Shown piece after piece: positions 24,147 through 32,376 of a stretch of 32,680 nt of DNA; the stretch's first letter is position 1; the number at the start of each line of letters is the position of its first letter. The stretch lies in assembly GCA_002733505.1 (NCBI GenBank), contig NVVW01000005.1, positions 74,978-107,657 of the forward strand. The letters run 5' to 3'. The DNA is from Methylophaga sp. Lineage in GTDB: Bacteria; Pseudomonadota; Gammaproteobacteria; Nitrosococcales; Methylophagaceae. Below the pieces are notes generated by a model. That model had not been told where the DNA came from, made no database searches, and saw nothing but the letters and a program-made list of their open reading frames with translations. Made by a program: the position numbers and the translations under genes.

Positions 24147-26254
24147 ACTTTTCTCCAACGTAATAACTGCATAATCAGCAGGAAGAAAAAACCAAATAGT
24201 AATTGTAATGTCGCTGCTGTTGCTGTTTGTGGTAATTGACCCAACTTCCAACCTGCTGGCATATTACTGGCAATGGCTGTTGATTTTAGTTCAGCTTCTG
24301 TCGGGCGCACAGGCGTTTTCTCTACTGCCACCAGTGAAGTAAATTTGCTCACCAAATGATGGTCTAATGCCACGTTCACAATCGCCTCTTTTATAGTGTC
24401 ACTTTGACCTTGTATACGGTACTCATCCATTAAACTTGCAATTTTTCGGCGTGCCCAGAAGGTGGATACCAAATCTGATTCAGCTCCAATATGTAATGCT
24501 ACATTGGTATCCCATTCTGTAGTACCCAGCATACCTTTTATCGTAATATTATCGGGTAAATTATCTGCACGTAGGGCCACTAATAGTGGTTCACCCAAAT
24601 ATAAATCAGGGATCACGCGAGGCCATTGTCCTACCACCGTGCCTGTTGGCAAATCAAGGATGATATTGGTCACAACTGGGTGCGATAACTTAGTAAACAA
24701 ATCCTGCATTTTTTGTCTAACTTCTGATTCCGCACCGATATAACTATGGCTACCACGACCATATTCTGCGGCACGGCGCATAAAGTGACTATTAGGCGCA
24801 CTGCCAATGCCTACGGTAAATAAGCGACTTGTGCCTAAGTGTTGTTTGATAATGCTAAATAGCTTATCTTCATTACCAACACTGCCATCCGTTAAAAACA
24901 TTATTTGGCGAATACCGTTTGTCCTTTGTTCACTGCTTAAGGCTAATTTCAGTGCCGGTGCCATTTCTGTGCCGCCAGTAGCACGCAACCAATTTACAAA
25001 ATCACGGGCAATATCTATATTCATTTTCGTTGCTAACTGTGCATGTTCAAATAGGCTTTCTAAATCATCACTAAAACGAATAATATTAAAGCTATCTTGT
25101 GGGCGACGTTGATCTAAACCATATAACAATGCACTACGCGCTTGTTTGATTGATGTGCCATCCATTGAGCCGGACGTATCAACAATAAAAATCATTTCTC
25201 GTGCAATGCTTTGCGTATTCATTTGTTTAGGTGGCATTAACATCACCATCGCATAGTCTTGGCTATTTTTGCGCTGTTTAAATAAAGCAGCTTGCGGTGT
25301 GAACTGTGATTTTGCTTGCCACACTAATTCAAAATCACGATCAGCTGGAATTGCGCCCATTAATGAGATATTGCGTGTGCCCTCTTTCAATTCGATATTT
25401 TCAATCTCATGATAACGGCTGATCACGCTATCCAGCGGAAAACCAGCCGCCAATGTTACGCTGAGATTAACAGGATTATGCTCGCTTGCACCCACAACAA
25501 CGGGCGGTGTTATTTCTAAAGCGTCCGACACTTGATCAGTGTTCATTGCCCAACCTGTACTGTTTATCTCACTTACTTCTTCGATCTGATTAATGATTTT
25601 TCCGGGAATATAGCGCGGTGCTACCACCATCGGGAAACGCAAACTAAACTCATCATTATTTTGCACCACCATTTGTTGATATTAAATGGTGATGGTAATA
25701 CGGTCACCTGGTGCAATATTTGCCACGGAACTGGTGAAAATATTAGGCCGTTGTTGTTCCAATAGTGTTGCTCGTTTACCTGATGTTTTAGCCGCTTCAT
25801 AAATCTTTTTTGCTTGTTGTTTACGTTTTATTTCACCGATGATAATGCGTTTACCTATTTTCATACTCAGCTGATCAACCGCCGCCGTTTCAGGTAAAGG
25901 GAACACATAAATTCCCTCCTGCCATAATGATGTTGGATTAGTAAATGTTTGACTGACTTGCACTCGTGCCAGCAAACCATTTACCGTGATCTCAACATCG
26001 GTAGCCACATTAGGGCTGGCAAGATAGTGACCGTTAGCCTGACGAAAAACTAATTGTCCAGAAGATAAGTCGTTGAGGTGTCGGATTGATTCTAGTTTAG
26101 TTTGCTCTTCTGTCGCATCAGCAGGCGAAGAAAAAACAATCATGGTCATCAGACCCAAACTAACCACTAAACCAATAGCGCAACTGTAAATAACACAACG
26201 TCCTAAACTAATTAATAAATTAGTTTTTAATGGTGATTCTATTTCCACGTTCAT
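24143..26254 (-). pseudogene. Marine proteobacterial sortase target protein (VIT-vWA), interrupted by an in-frame stop
   Basis: Exported protein with a VIT domain then a von Willebrand A domain and a C-terminal sorting signal. ATG at 26254 follows GAGGAAA and is preferred to ATG 26287; a membrane/signal segment follows (near residues 10-40). The VIT domain reads VEITVNGLLARVQVSQTFTN and on to KIYEAAKTSGKRA. A single TAA at 25682-25684 interrupts GDRITITI-stop-YQQM with the frame unchanged on both sides, so one base change (from CAA or GAA) explains it. The vWA MIDAS motif is DTSGS in FIVDTSGSMDGTS. The end is LPQTAT, a hydrophobic helix and RWRKV, a sortase sorting signal. Full length would be about 703 codons. 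Its sortase, directly downstream, is also broken. Confidence 0.88.
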
Positions 26255-26270
26255 GGTTTTCCTCTCGTTT

Positions 26271-26315
26271 AGAGGGCTCGTGTTCATATTGAAATAAAAT
26301 GAACAGAAGCCCTCT
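26271..26315. promoter_or_regulatory. Two-part inverted repeat upstream of the sortase operon
   Basis: AGAGGGCT (26271-26278) pairs with AGCCCTCT (26308-26315), and inside it GTTCAT (26282-26287) pairs with ATGAAC (26299-26304), with symmetric 3-base internal gaps and an 11-base loop. It begins 17 bases upstream of the target-gene ATG, so it could be a leader hairpin or an operator. Confidence 0.5.
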
Positions 26316-26401
26316 TAGTGAATGACGATTCCATTACAACAAGCAACAAGGGAAATAAAGGGCGTTAAATAGGGCTATTTGGCGATCAAATAAGGCAAAA
26401 A

Positions 26402-26429
26402 TAGGGTAGATCTATCCTATTAGGGTAGA
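26402..26429 (+). promoter_or_regulatory. Direct repeat TAGGGTAGA x2 upstream of gshB
   Basis: TAGGGTAGA occurs at 26402-26410 and 26421-26429, 19 bases apart, with a related ATAGGGC at 26369. GATCTATCC after the first copy makes a partial palindrome with it. Spacing near two helical turns suits a regulator site for gshB, whose ATG is 34 bases downstream. Low certainty. Confidence 0.3.
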
Positions 26430-26462
26430 ATCATTACTAAATACTTTTAAGAGATAGGCAGT

Positions 26463-27416
26463 ATGAGTAGACGTATCGGCATCGTGATGGATCCTATTTC
26501 AACGATCACCGTCAAAAAAGACAGCAGTTTTGCCATGTTATTAGCCGCACAGGCTAAAGGTTGGTCACTGTTTTATATGGAACAAGATGATCTATTGTTA
26601 CGCGATGGTATTGTGTCGGGTAGCATGCGCCCCTTATCGGTGATTGATGATCCTGATAATTGGTACCAATTAGGCGATAGCCTAACCCAGCCTTTAGCTA
26701 AACTTGACGTGATTCTAATGCGTAAAGATCCACCGTTTGATATGGAATATATCTATAGCACTTACTTGCTTGAACTGGCACAAGCGGCGGGCGTATTGGT
26801 GGTTAATAATCCGCAAAGCCTGCGTGATGCTAATGAAAAATTATTTACCGCTTGGTTTCCACAATGTTGCCCAGCCACTTTAGTCACGCGCAAAGCAGAG
26901 CTGATCCGTGATTTCCAACAACAACATCAGGATATTATTCTCAAACCTTTAGATGGTATGGGCGGCGCATCGATTTTTCGGGTTAAAGAGTGCGATCCTA
27001 ATTTTAGCGTGATTATTGAAACCCTAACCAATCACGGCAAAACATCAATCATGGCACAAAAATATATCCCCGAAATTGTCGATGGCGATAAACGTATTTT
27101 GATGATTAATGGTGATCCCGTGCCTGTTGCGCTGGCACGCATCCCAGCCGAAGGTGAAACGCGTGGCAACCTTGCTGCGGGCGGGCGGGCGCAAGGACAA
27201 GCACTAACCGAATCTGATCGCTGGATTTGCCGACAAGTAGGACCCATTTTACGTGAAAAAGGCTTATTATTTGTTGGTTTAGACGTGATCGGCGAGCATT
27301 TAACCGAAATCAATGTCACCAGCCCAACCTGTATTCGTGAACTTGATTCACAATTTAATCTAAATATAGCCGATGATTTAATGAATAGCATTGAACAACA
27401 GCTAACATCACGCTAG
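26463..27416 (+). CDS. gshB: Glutathione synthase
   Basis: ATP-grasp ligase that adds glycine to gamma-glutamylcysteine. 317 residues, the normal length. Diagnostic stretches are GIVMDPISTITVKKDSSFAM at the N-terminus, MRKDPPFDMEYIYSTYLLE, the ATP-grasp loop KPLDGMGGASIFR and RGNLAAGGRAQ, and INVTSPTCIRELD near the C-terminus. AAGAGATAGG precedes the ATG. It diverges from the broken sortase operon. The 102-base gap to the next CDS holds a GC-rich hairpin. Confidence 0.96.
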   Translation: MSRRIGIVMDPISTITVKKDSSFAMLLAAQAKGWSLFYMEQDDLLLRDGIVSGSMRPLSVIDDPDNWYQLGDSLTQPLAKLDVILMRKDPPFDMEYIYSTYLLELAQAAGVLVVNNPQSLRDANEKLFTAWFPQCCPATLVTRKAELIRDFQQQHQDIILKPLDGMGGASIFRVKECDPNFSVIIETLTNHGKTSIMAQKYIPEIVDGDKRILMINGDPVPVALARIPAEGETRGNLAAGGRAQGQALTESDRWICRQVGPILREKGLLFVGLDVIGEHLTEINVTSPTCIRELDSQFNLNIADDLMNSIEQQLTSR

Positions 27417-27466
27417 TATAGCAACTACCCAAATTACTTGGAAATGCAGGCTTCATTGCTTCGTCT

Positions 27467-27489
27467 CTCCCGCATGTTTTTAGCGGGAG
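27467..27489 (+). terminator. Hairpin after gshB
   Basis: CTCCCGC (27467-27473), a 9-base loop containing TTTTT, and GCGGGAG (27483-27489). No U-run follows the stem, so termination is uncertain. It could be a partial terminator or part of a repeat beginning TACCCAAATTACTTGG at 27426. Confidence 0.4.
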
Positions 27490-27518
27490 TCACTTACAAA
27501 TTTAAGGATCAAAAAACA

Positions 27519-28694
27519 ATGAAATCATTAGAATTTAATGGCAATGGCACGGAATATTTCAAAATTTGGATTATTAACATTCTTTTAACAATTATAACAC
27601 TAGGCATTTATTACCCGTGGGCAAAAGTACGTAGTCGCCGCTACTTCTTCGGCAATACTGAATTAGATAATGCCAACTTTGAATATCATGCTACCGGTAA
27701 ACAACTCTTTTTCAGCTTCCTTATTGCGATGGCGCTATTCGTAGTCTATATTATATTAAGTAGCATAAGCCCCATTCTCTCTGTTGTATTAGTTGTGATT
27801 TTAATGTTAGCGGCACCGTGGATTATTTGGCGTAGTATTAAATTTAACCTCCGCATGATCAGCTACCGTAATGTCCGCTTTGGATTCAATGGCAACGTAG
27901 GTGGTGCCTATTCTACCTTCTTAGCTTATCCAGTCGGAATGATGGTTGCCTTCGGTATTGTCATTGCCATTGTAATGGGCGTGATTGGACAGGTAATGGG
28001 TATGACCAGTATTGCTGGGCTGATAATGGGCTTAATGTTGTTATTTGCTTACCCTGCTTTTTTCGCCATGATCAATAAAATATCCAGCAATTATTTAACC
28101 AATGGCTCGCATTTTGGTCAAGGGCAATTTGTTGCTGATCTTGAATTTAAGCCTTTCTTTATGATTGCGTTAAAAGGTATGGGCTTAGGCCTGTTGCTCG
28201 CCTTTGTTGCTATGATTGTTATCGGTTTATTAGCTTACCTCACTATTGGCTTAGATCAAATAACGTCACTTGGCGAACAAATGCAAGGCATGGAACAAGG
28301 CGTGCAACCTAGTGCATTATTCTTTTTACTTATTTTTGCTGTTTATGCACTGTTCATCCTCGTTGGTATCTATGTTCTAGCCTACTTTAAAGCACGTCAT
28401 CGTACCTATCTTTTTGGTAAAACGACGCTTGATAATTCCATTAATTTTGAATCAACGTTACGCACCAATACCTTATTCGGTATTATGATCACTAATCTAT
28501 TAATGATGGTTTTTACGTTTGGTTTAGCTTACCCTTGGGCGGCAGTGCGAGTTTACCGTTATTTAACAGAAAGTATCGATGTCGAGGCTACAGAAGGTTT
28601 TGATGGCTATATGAGTAAAGTCGGTAATGAAGGTGCCATAGGTGACGAACTAGCTGATGCCTTTGATATTGATGTGGGTGGTATCGCCTTCTAA
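27519..28694 (+). CDS. DUF898 (YjgN-like) membrane protein
   Basis: 391 residues from ATG 27519, which follows TTAAGGA; an upstream TTG-started extension (27438) would run through the intergenic hairpin and is rejected. It shows two repeats of the DUF898 signature: FKIWIINILLTIITLGIYYP with WAKVRSRRYFFGNT in the first half, and NTLFGIMITNLLMMVFTFGL with YPWAAVRVYRYLTE in the second. At least six further hydrophobic segments lie between. An inner-membrane location is clear, the function unknown. It is 19 bases upstream of an M48 metalloprotease gene; this pairing suggests the two act together, perhaps in membrane-protein quality control. Confidence 0.88.
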   Translation: MKSLEFNGNGTEYFKIWIINILLTIITLGIYYPWAKVRSRRYFFGNTELDNANFEYHATGKQLFFSFLIAMALFVVYIILSSISPILSVVLVVILMLAAPWIIWRSIKFNLRMISYRNVRFGFNGNVGGAYSTFLAYPVGMMVAFGIVIAIVMGVIGQVMGMTSIAGLIMGLMLLFAYPAFFAMINKISSNYLTNGSHFGQGQFVADLEFKPFFMIALKGMGLGLLLAFVAMIVIGLLAYLTIGLDQITSLGEQMQGMEQGVQPSALFFLLIFAVYALFILVGIYVLAYFKARHRTYLFGKTTLDNSINFESTLRTNTLFGIMITNLLMMVFTFGLAYPWAAVRVYRYLTESIDVEATEGFDGYMSKVGNEGAIGDELADAFDIDVGGIAF

Positions 28695-28713
28695 TGAATG
28701 CGTAAACTAAACT

Positions 28714-29931
28714 ATGATTGAAGGTAAAATTTATTTAGCAGGGCGATCAGACTCCAGCCCTGCTAAATTGTGTTTTCAGGCTGACTCTTTCCAACTATTT
28801 GTGGCTAACAAACTCATTGTCAGCGGTACTATTGAGCAGCTTCGCATTGCCCATAGGCTAGGCAATATTACGCGTAAAATAACACTCCCTGAAGGCGATG
28901 TCTTTGAAACTAAAGATAATGATGCCATTGATGCCGCCTTAGTCAACAACAATCAATCATCTGGCTTTATGGGTTTTGTCCATGTGCTAGAACGCAATAT
29001 GGTGTTGGCAATTTTCAGTATTTTTATTACTGTCGGTGTTGTATTTGCTAGTTTTAAATGGGGCTTGCCCGCCCTTAGTCATACCGTGGCACACGCCTTG
29101 CCTGCATCAGCGAATCAAGCCTTGTCTAACAATGTGTTAGATTTTTTAGACAAACATTTTTTTGAAGCTAGTAAGTTAGATGAAGAAAAACAAGAAAAGA
29201 TCCGCCAACATTTTTTTGATGCTATTGTGCCGCTTTATCAGGCTGAAGACGCACCCGAGTTTAAGCTTCATTTTCGCTTATGGCCACTAGGTGAGGGTGG
29301 TAGTATTCCGAATGTGCTGGCCTTACCTGCTGGCGATATAGTGGTCACCGATCGCTTTATCGAATTAGCGCAGTCTCAAGATGAAATTGATATTGTATTA
29401 TTGCATGAGATGGGACATATTATTGAGCGGCATTCCCTAGAACAAGTTATCGAAGGCAGCGCTATTGCCATTGTTGTTTCAATGGCGTTTGGTGATGTAA
29501 GTTGGCTGGCCGATATGGGTGTCGGTGTCGGCGCTTTCTTCATTAGTAGCTTTTACTCGCGTAGCCATGAAACAGAAGCCGACCAATTTGCCTACCAACA
29601 TAGCTTAAAGGCGGGAATTAATCCGGTAAGTTTAGGTCTTATCTTAAACCGTATGGAACAAGATATGATAAATAGTCATGGTAACGCTTGTGATAACGCA
29701 GGCGTTAAGAAACCAAAAGAGAGTAGCACCTCTAATGCTTGTGATAAAACGAACAATGAAGACAGCAACGCTGATCACTCTGAATTAGATCAAAGTGATA
29801 ATAATAGCGAAGGTTTATTAGGCTACTTCTCTACACATCCTAGTTCAGCTCAGCGCACAGCGATGGGCAAGCGTTATCAAGTATGCTTTGAACAAGGTTT
29901 AACTATTTGCCCAGAAACGAAACAACAATAA
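28714..29931 (+). CDS. M48 family membrane metalloprotease
   Basis: 405 residues. An N-terminal domain (1-85) precedes one membrane segment (about 96-118), then the zinc-protease domain. The zinc motif is HEMGH (H231, E232, H235) in IVLLHEMGHIIERHSLEQV, with the third ligand expected at the Glu of SRSHETEADQFAYQ. Near the C-terminus, a low-complexity insertion rich in Asn, Asp and Ser (about residues 325-370) is followed by STHPSSAQR, typical of M48C/HtpX-Oma1-like peptidases. It lies between the DUF898 gene and apbE, sharing the TAATG junction with the latter, so it is translationally coupled. Substrate unknown. Confidence 0.9.
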   Translation: MIEGKIYLAGRSDSSPAKLCFQADSFQLFVANKLIVSGTIEQLRIAHRLGNITRKITLPEGDVFETKDNDAIDAALVNNNQSSGFMGFVHVLERNMVLAIFSIFITVGVVFASFKWGLPALSHTVAHALPASANQALSNNVLDFLDKHFFEASKLDEEKQEKIRQHFFDAIVPLYQAEDAPEFKLHFRLWPLGEGGSIPNVLALPAGDIVVTDRFIELAQSQDEIDIVLLHEMGHIIERHSLEQVIEGSAIAIVVSMAFGDVSWLADMGVGVGAFFISSFYSRSHETEADQFAYQHSLKAGINPVSLGLILNRMEQDMINSHGNACDNAGVKKPKESSTSNACDKTNNEDSNADHSELDQSDNNSEGLLGYFSTHPSSAQRTAMGKRYQVCFEQGLTICPETKQQ

Positions 29932-30965
29932 TGAAAATAATTTCACTACTCCTCATCTGCTGCACGTTAACATTGGCAGCATGTGACAGCGAACCGCGTG
30001 CCCGTCAAGCGAAGTTTTATGCCTTTGGTACCGAGATTGGTGTTAGCCTTTATGATGTTGATAAAGAGACCGCCAATAACACCATTGATATACTAGAGCA
30101 GACCTTTTCCAACGTTAATAATACTTGGCATGCATGGCAACCCAGCACGCTAACACGTATTAATGAAGCTATTGCATCAAAGCAAGCCATTGCCATAGAA
30201 CAAGATGTTGCCCAGCTTATTAGTTTAGCCTCTTCACTGGCAAAAGACAGTCAACATTTATTTAATCCTGCCGCAGGAAAACTGTTTGAGTTATGGGGAT
30301 TTCACCAAGATAATTGGTTTGAATCTCGTCCACCACCCAGTGCAGAAGATATTAATAACTGGCTAGCTAGTAATCCCACCATGGCAGATATTGATATTGA
30401 AAATGGCAAGCTCACTAGCACTAATCCAGCCGTTAAGCTTGGTTTTGGTGGCTTTGCCAAAGGCTATGCTGTCGATCAGGCTATTGCCGCCTTGCAACAA
30501 CAGGGCATTAGTGATGCTATTGTTAATATCGGTGGCGATCTTCGTGCTATTGGTTCTCACGGCAAACGACCTTGGATCGTAGGTATTCGTCACCCTCGTC
30601 AAGAGGGCATTCTCGCCTCCATCGCATTAAAAGGTGATGAAAGTGTTTTCACCTCGGGAGATTATGAACGTTTTTTCCTCTATGAAGGTAAGCGTTATCC
30701 CCATATTATTGATCCCAGAACCGGCTACCCTGCCGATCAAGCTATGTCGGTTACTGTTTTACACAGCAATGCTTCACTTGCTGATGCTGCCGCCACCGCT
30801 CTTTTTGTTGCCGGTGAAGACTGGCCAAACATGGCTGCTGCCATGGCAATTGATCATGTCATGCTAGTGCGATCTGATGGCCAAATTGAACTGTCTCCTA
30901 AAATGGTTGACCGAGTTCAATTAATTAATAACCGTAAACCCGTTATAATTCGCAGTGCAGATTAA
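29931..30965 (+). CDS. apbE: FAD:protein FMN transferase, lipoprotein
   Basis: 344 residues from ATG 29931, which overlaps the protease stop as TAATG; an upstream frame start at 29907 is rejected. The lipobox is TLAAC, so the enzyme is anchored in the envelope. ApbE signatures include YAFGTEIGVSLYD, FNPAAGKLFELWGF, LGFGGFAKGYAVDQAI, ATING-like NIGGDLRAIG and YPHIIDPRTGYPADQA, then SLADAAATALFV. ApbE attaches FMN to Thr/Ser of exported or Nqr/Rnf-type proteins. No obvious flavinylation target is encoded here, so the substrate is elsewhere in the genome. Confidence 0.95.
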   Translation: MKIISLLLICCTLTLAACDSEPRARQAKFYAFGTEIGVSLYDVDKETANNTIDILEQTFSNVNNTWHAWQPSTLTRINEAIASKQAIAIEQDVAQLISLASSLAKDSQHLFNPAAGKLFELWGFHQDNWFESRPPPSAEDINNWLASNPTMADIDIENGKLTSTNPAVKLGFGGFAKGYAVDQAIAALQQQGISDAIVNIGGDLRAIGSHGKRPWIVGIRHPRQEGILASIALKGDESVFTSGDYERFFLYEGKRYPHIIDPRTGYPADQAMSVTVLHSNASLADAAATALFVAGEDWPNMAAAMAIDHVMLVRSDGQIELSPKMVDRVQLINNRKPVIIRSAD

Positions 30966-30971
30966 CAAACT

Positions 30972-31122
30972 AGTGACCATTTAAATTGCAGATTTTTAAC
31001 ACCCATACTGAATGTGCTAGCTGCGTTATAATAGTGAGCAATAGAGCGACTATTACATCACTATTATGCCTTGTTAGCGCAGCCATTATGAGCACTAAAA
31101 ACCCGCAATTTAAATGGTCACT
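30972..31122. repeat. Long palindromic MITE-like element (type 3)
   Basis: AGTGACCATTTAAATTGC (30972-30989) and GCAATTTAAATGGTCACT (31105-31122) are perfect 18-base inverted ends. The two halves stay complementary in patches up to the centre (for example ATAATAGTGA near 31028 against TCACTATTAT near 31068), so the whole 151 bases form a long imperfect hairpin. No ORF. It fills the apbE to tonB gap. Confidence 0.8.
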
Positions 31123-31141
31123 GGTATAAACCTAAAATATT

Positions 31142-32170
31142 ATGGCAAGCAGAACAACTAATACCGACCGGCTTATCTTTACGCTATTATTTTCAGTTAT
31201 CATTCATTTGGTGATTGTTCTAGGCATTAGCTTTAATACGACATCACCTCCGACCAATACCCCGCTAATTAATTTAGATATAACACTGGTCAAGCAACAA
31301 ACAGAACAAGCACCCGAACAAGCTGATTTTTATGCACAGGCTGATAATGAAGGTGGCGGCGAAACAGAAGAAGCGATGCCCGATCCCACACCAAATGTGG
31401 TTGACTCGTCTTCAAGTGATGCCCCTGATTCTGATAGCGATGTGCCTTTTACAACACAAACACCTGCGCCCATTACTCAAACTCAACCGCTACAAACTAT
31501 TGAACCACCCACACCCGATCCCATTATCCCTGAAATCGTCGAAGCACCTATTGATCCCGTTAAACCCGATCCTATTATTGAAGAAAAGCAGCCACCACAA
31601 CAAGAAAAAATCATTACACAACAACAGGCAGAGCGCAAAGTTGAACAAACACCTGAACCTGATGACACTGTAAAATCTGCTACAGAATCAGTACCTGCTA
31701 AGCCTAAATTATCCGCCCAAGAAATGATGTTTCAAGCTAGAAATAACATCGCTGACTTACAAAAAGCATTGGATGCATCAACTAAAGCACTGAGTAAAAA
31801 ACCAAGAAGGTTGAAAATCAGCTCATCAACCAAGGCTTTTGCGGCGGCGGCATATATGAAATCTTGGGCTGACAAAGTGGAGCGGATCGGTAATACCAAC
31901 TACCCACAAGAAGCCAAAAAACAAGATATCAATGGCAGTTTAATGCTCAGTGTTGATATTGAATCAGATGGCAGTGTTGGCCCTAATGGTATTGTAATTT
32001 CACGATCATCTGGATACGATATTTTAGATCAAGCGGCGGTGCGAATTGTTCGTTTAGGTGCGCCCTATGCGGCTATTCCTGATGATGTATTGCCCAAAGG
32101 CTATGATGCCTTAACCATTATTCGTACTTGGCGATTTGAAACGAATCGCGGCTTGTCTTCAGGTAGATAA
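31142..32170 (+). CDS. TonB-family energy transducer
   Basis: 342 residues. A short cytoplasmic N-terminus and one membrane anchor (about 11-32) lead to a long Pro/Glu/Gln-rich spacer (about 45-185). A short helical part follows, then a C-terminal TonB-like domain from about 250 containing NYPQEAKKQDINGSLMLSVD, DQAAVRIVRLGAPYAAIP and TIIRTWRFE. This fits proteins that couple the proton-motive force to outer-membrane receptors. No exbB/exbD or receptor gene lies beside it. The C-terminal YP-x-A-x-x-x-x-x-x-G motif is the usual TonB_C start. The AT-rich upstream gap contains the type 3 palindrome. Confidence 0.88.
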   Translation: MASRTTNTDRLIFTLLFSVIIHLVIVLGISFNTTSPPTNTPLINLDITLVKQQTEQAPEQADFYAQADNEGGGETEEAMPDPTPNVVDSSSSDAPDSDSDVPFTTQTPAPITQTQPLQTIEPPTPDPIIPEIVEAPIDPVKPDPIIEEKQPPQQEKIITQQQAERKVEQTPEPDDTVKSATESVPAKPKLSAQEMMFQARNNIADLQKALDASTKALSKKPRRLKISSSTKAFAAAAYMKSWADKVERIGNTNYPQEAKKQDINGSLMLSVDIESDGSVGPNGIVISRSSGYDILDQAAVRIVRLGAPYAAIPDDVLPKGYDALTIIRTWRFETNRGLSSGR

Positions 32171-32189
32171 GCTGTAACCTGAACGCTGG

Positions 32190-32376
32190 TTAAGGAGCCT
32201 CTGATTAAGTCTGGGCGAAACGAAGTAACCGCCAAGGAAAATAGCTTGCGTCAAAAACAGTCAGTTTTAAGGCGAAAAATGCAGCTAATAGTGAGCTATT
32301 GCCAAGTTGTTTAACGCAGAAACTGGATATTTTGGGCGTGAAATATGAGTTCATGACTTGATCTGAGTTTCCTTAA
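32190..32376 (-). repeat. MITE-like element copy B (type 2)
   Basis: 187 bases with terminal inverted repeats TTAAGGAGCCTCTGATTAAG (from 32190) and CTTGATCTGAGTTTCCTTAA (to 32376). In reverse orientation it aligns with copy A at 6760-6949: it shares GCCCAAAATATCCAGTTTCT and the TTTTTGACGCAAG block, lacks the inner CCCCGTA palindrome and has a different segment containing GGCGGTTACTTCG. Its right end lies inside the 3' end of the CYTH-domain gene. Confidence 0.88.

Noticed and set aside
27438..27518. TTG-started extension of the DUF898 protein
   Set aside because: It reads through a hairpin and repeat-like sequence, whereas ATG 27519 has TTAAGGA upstream and begins the family homology.
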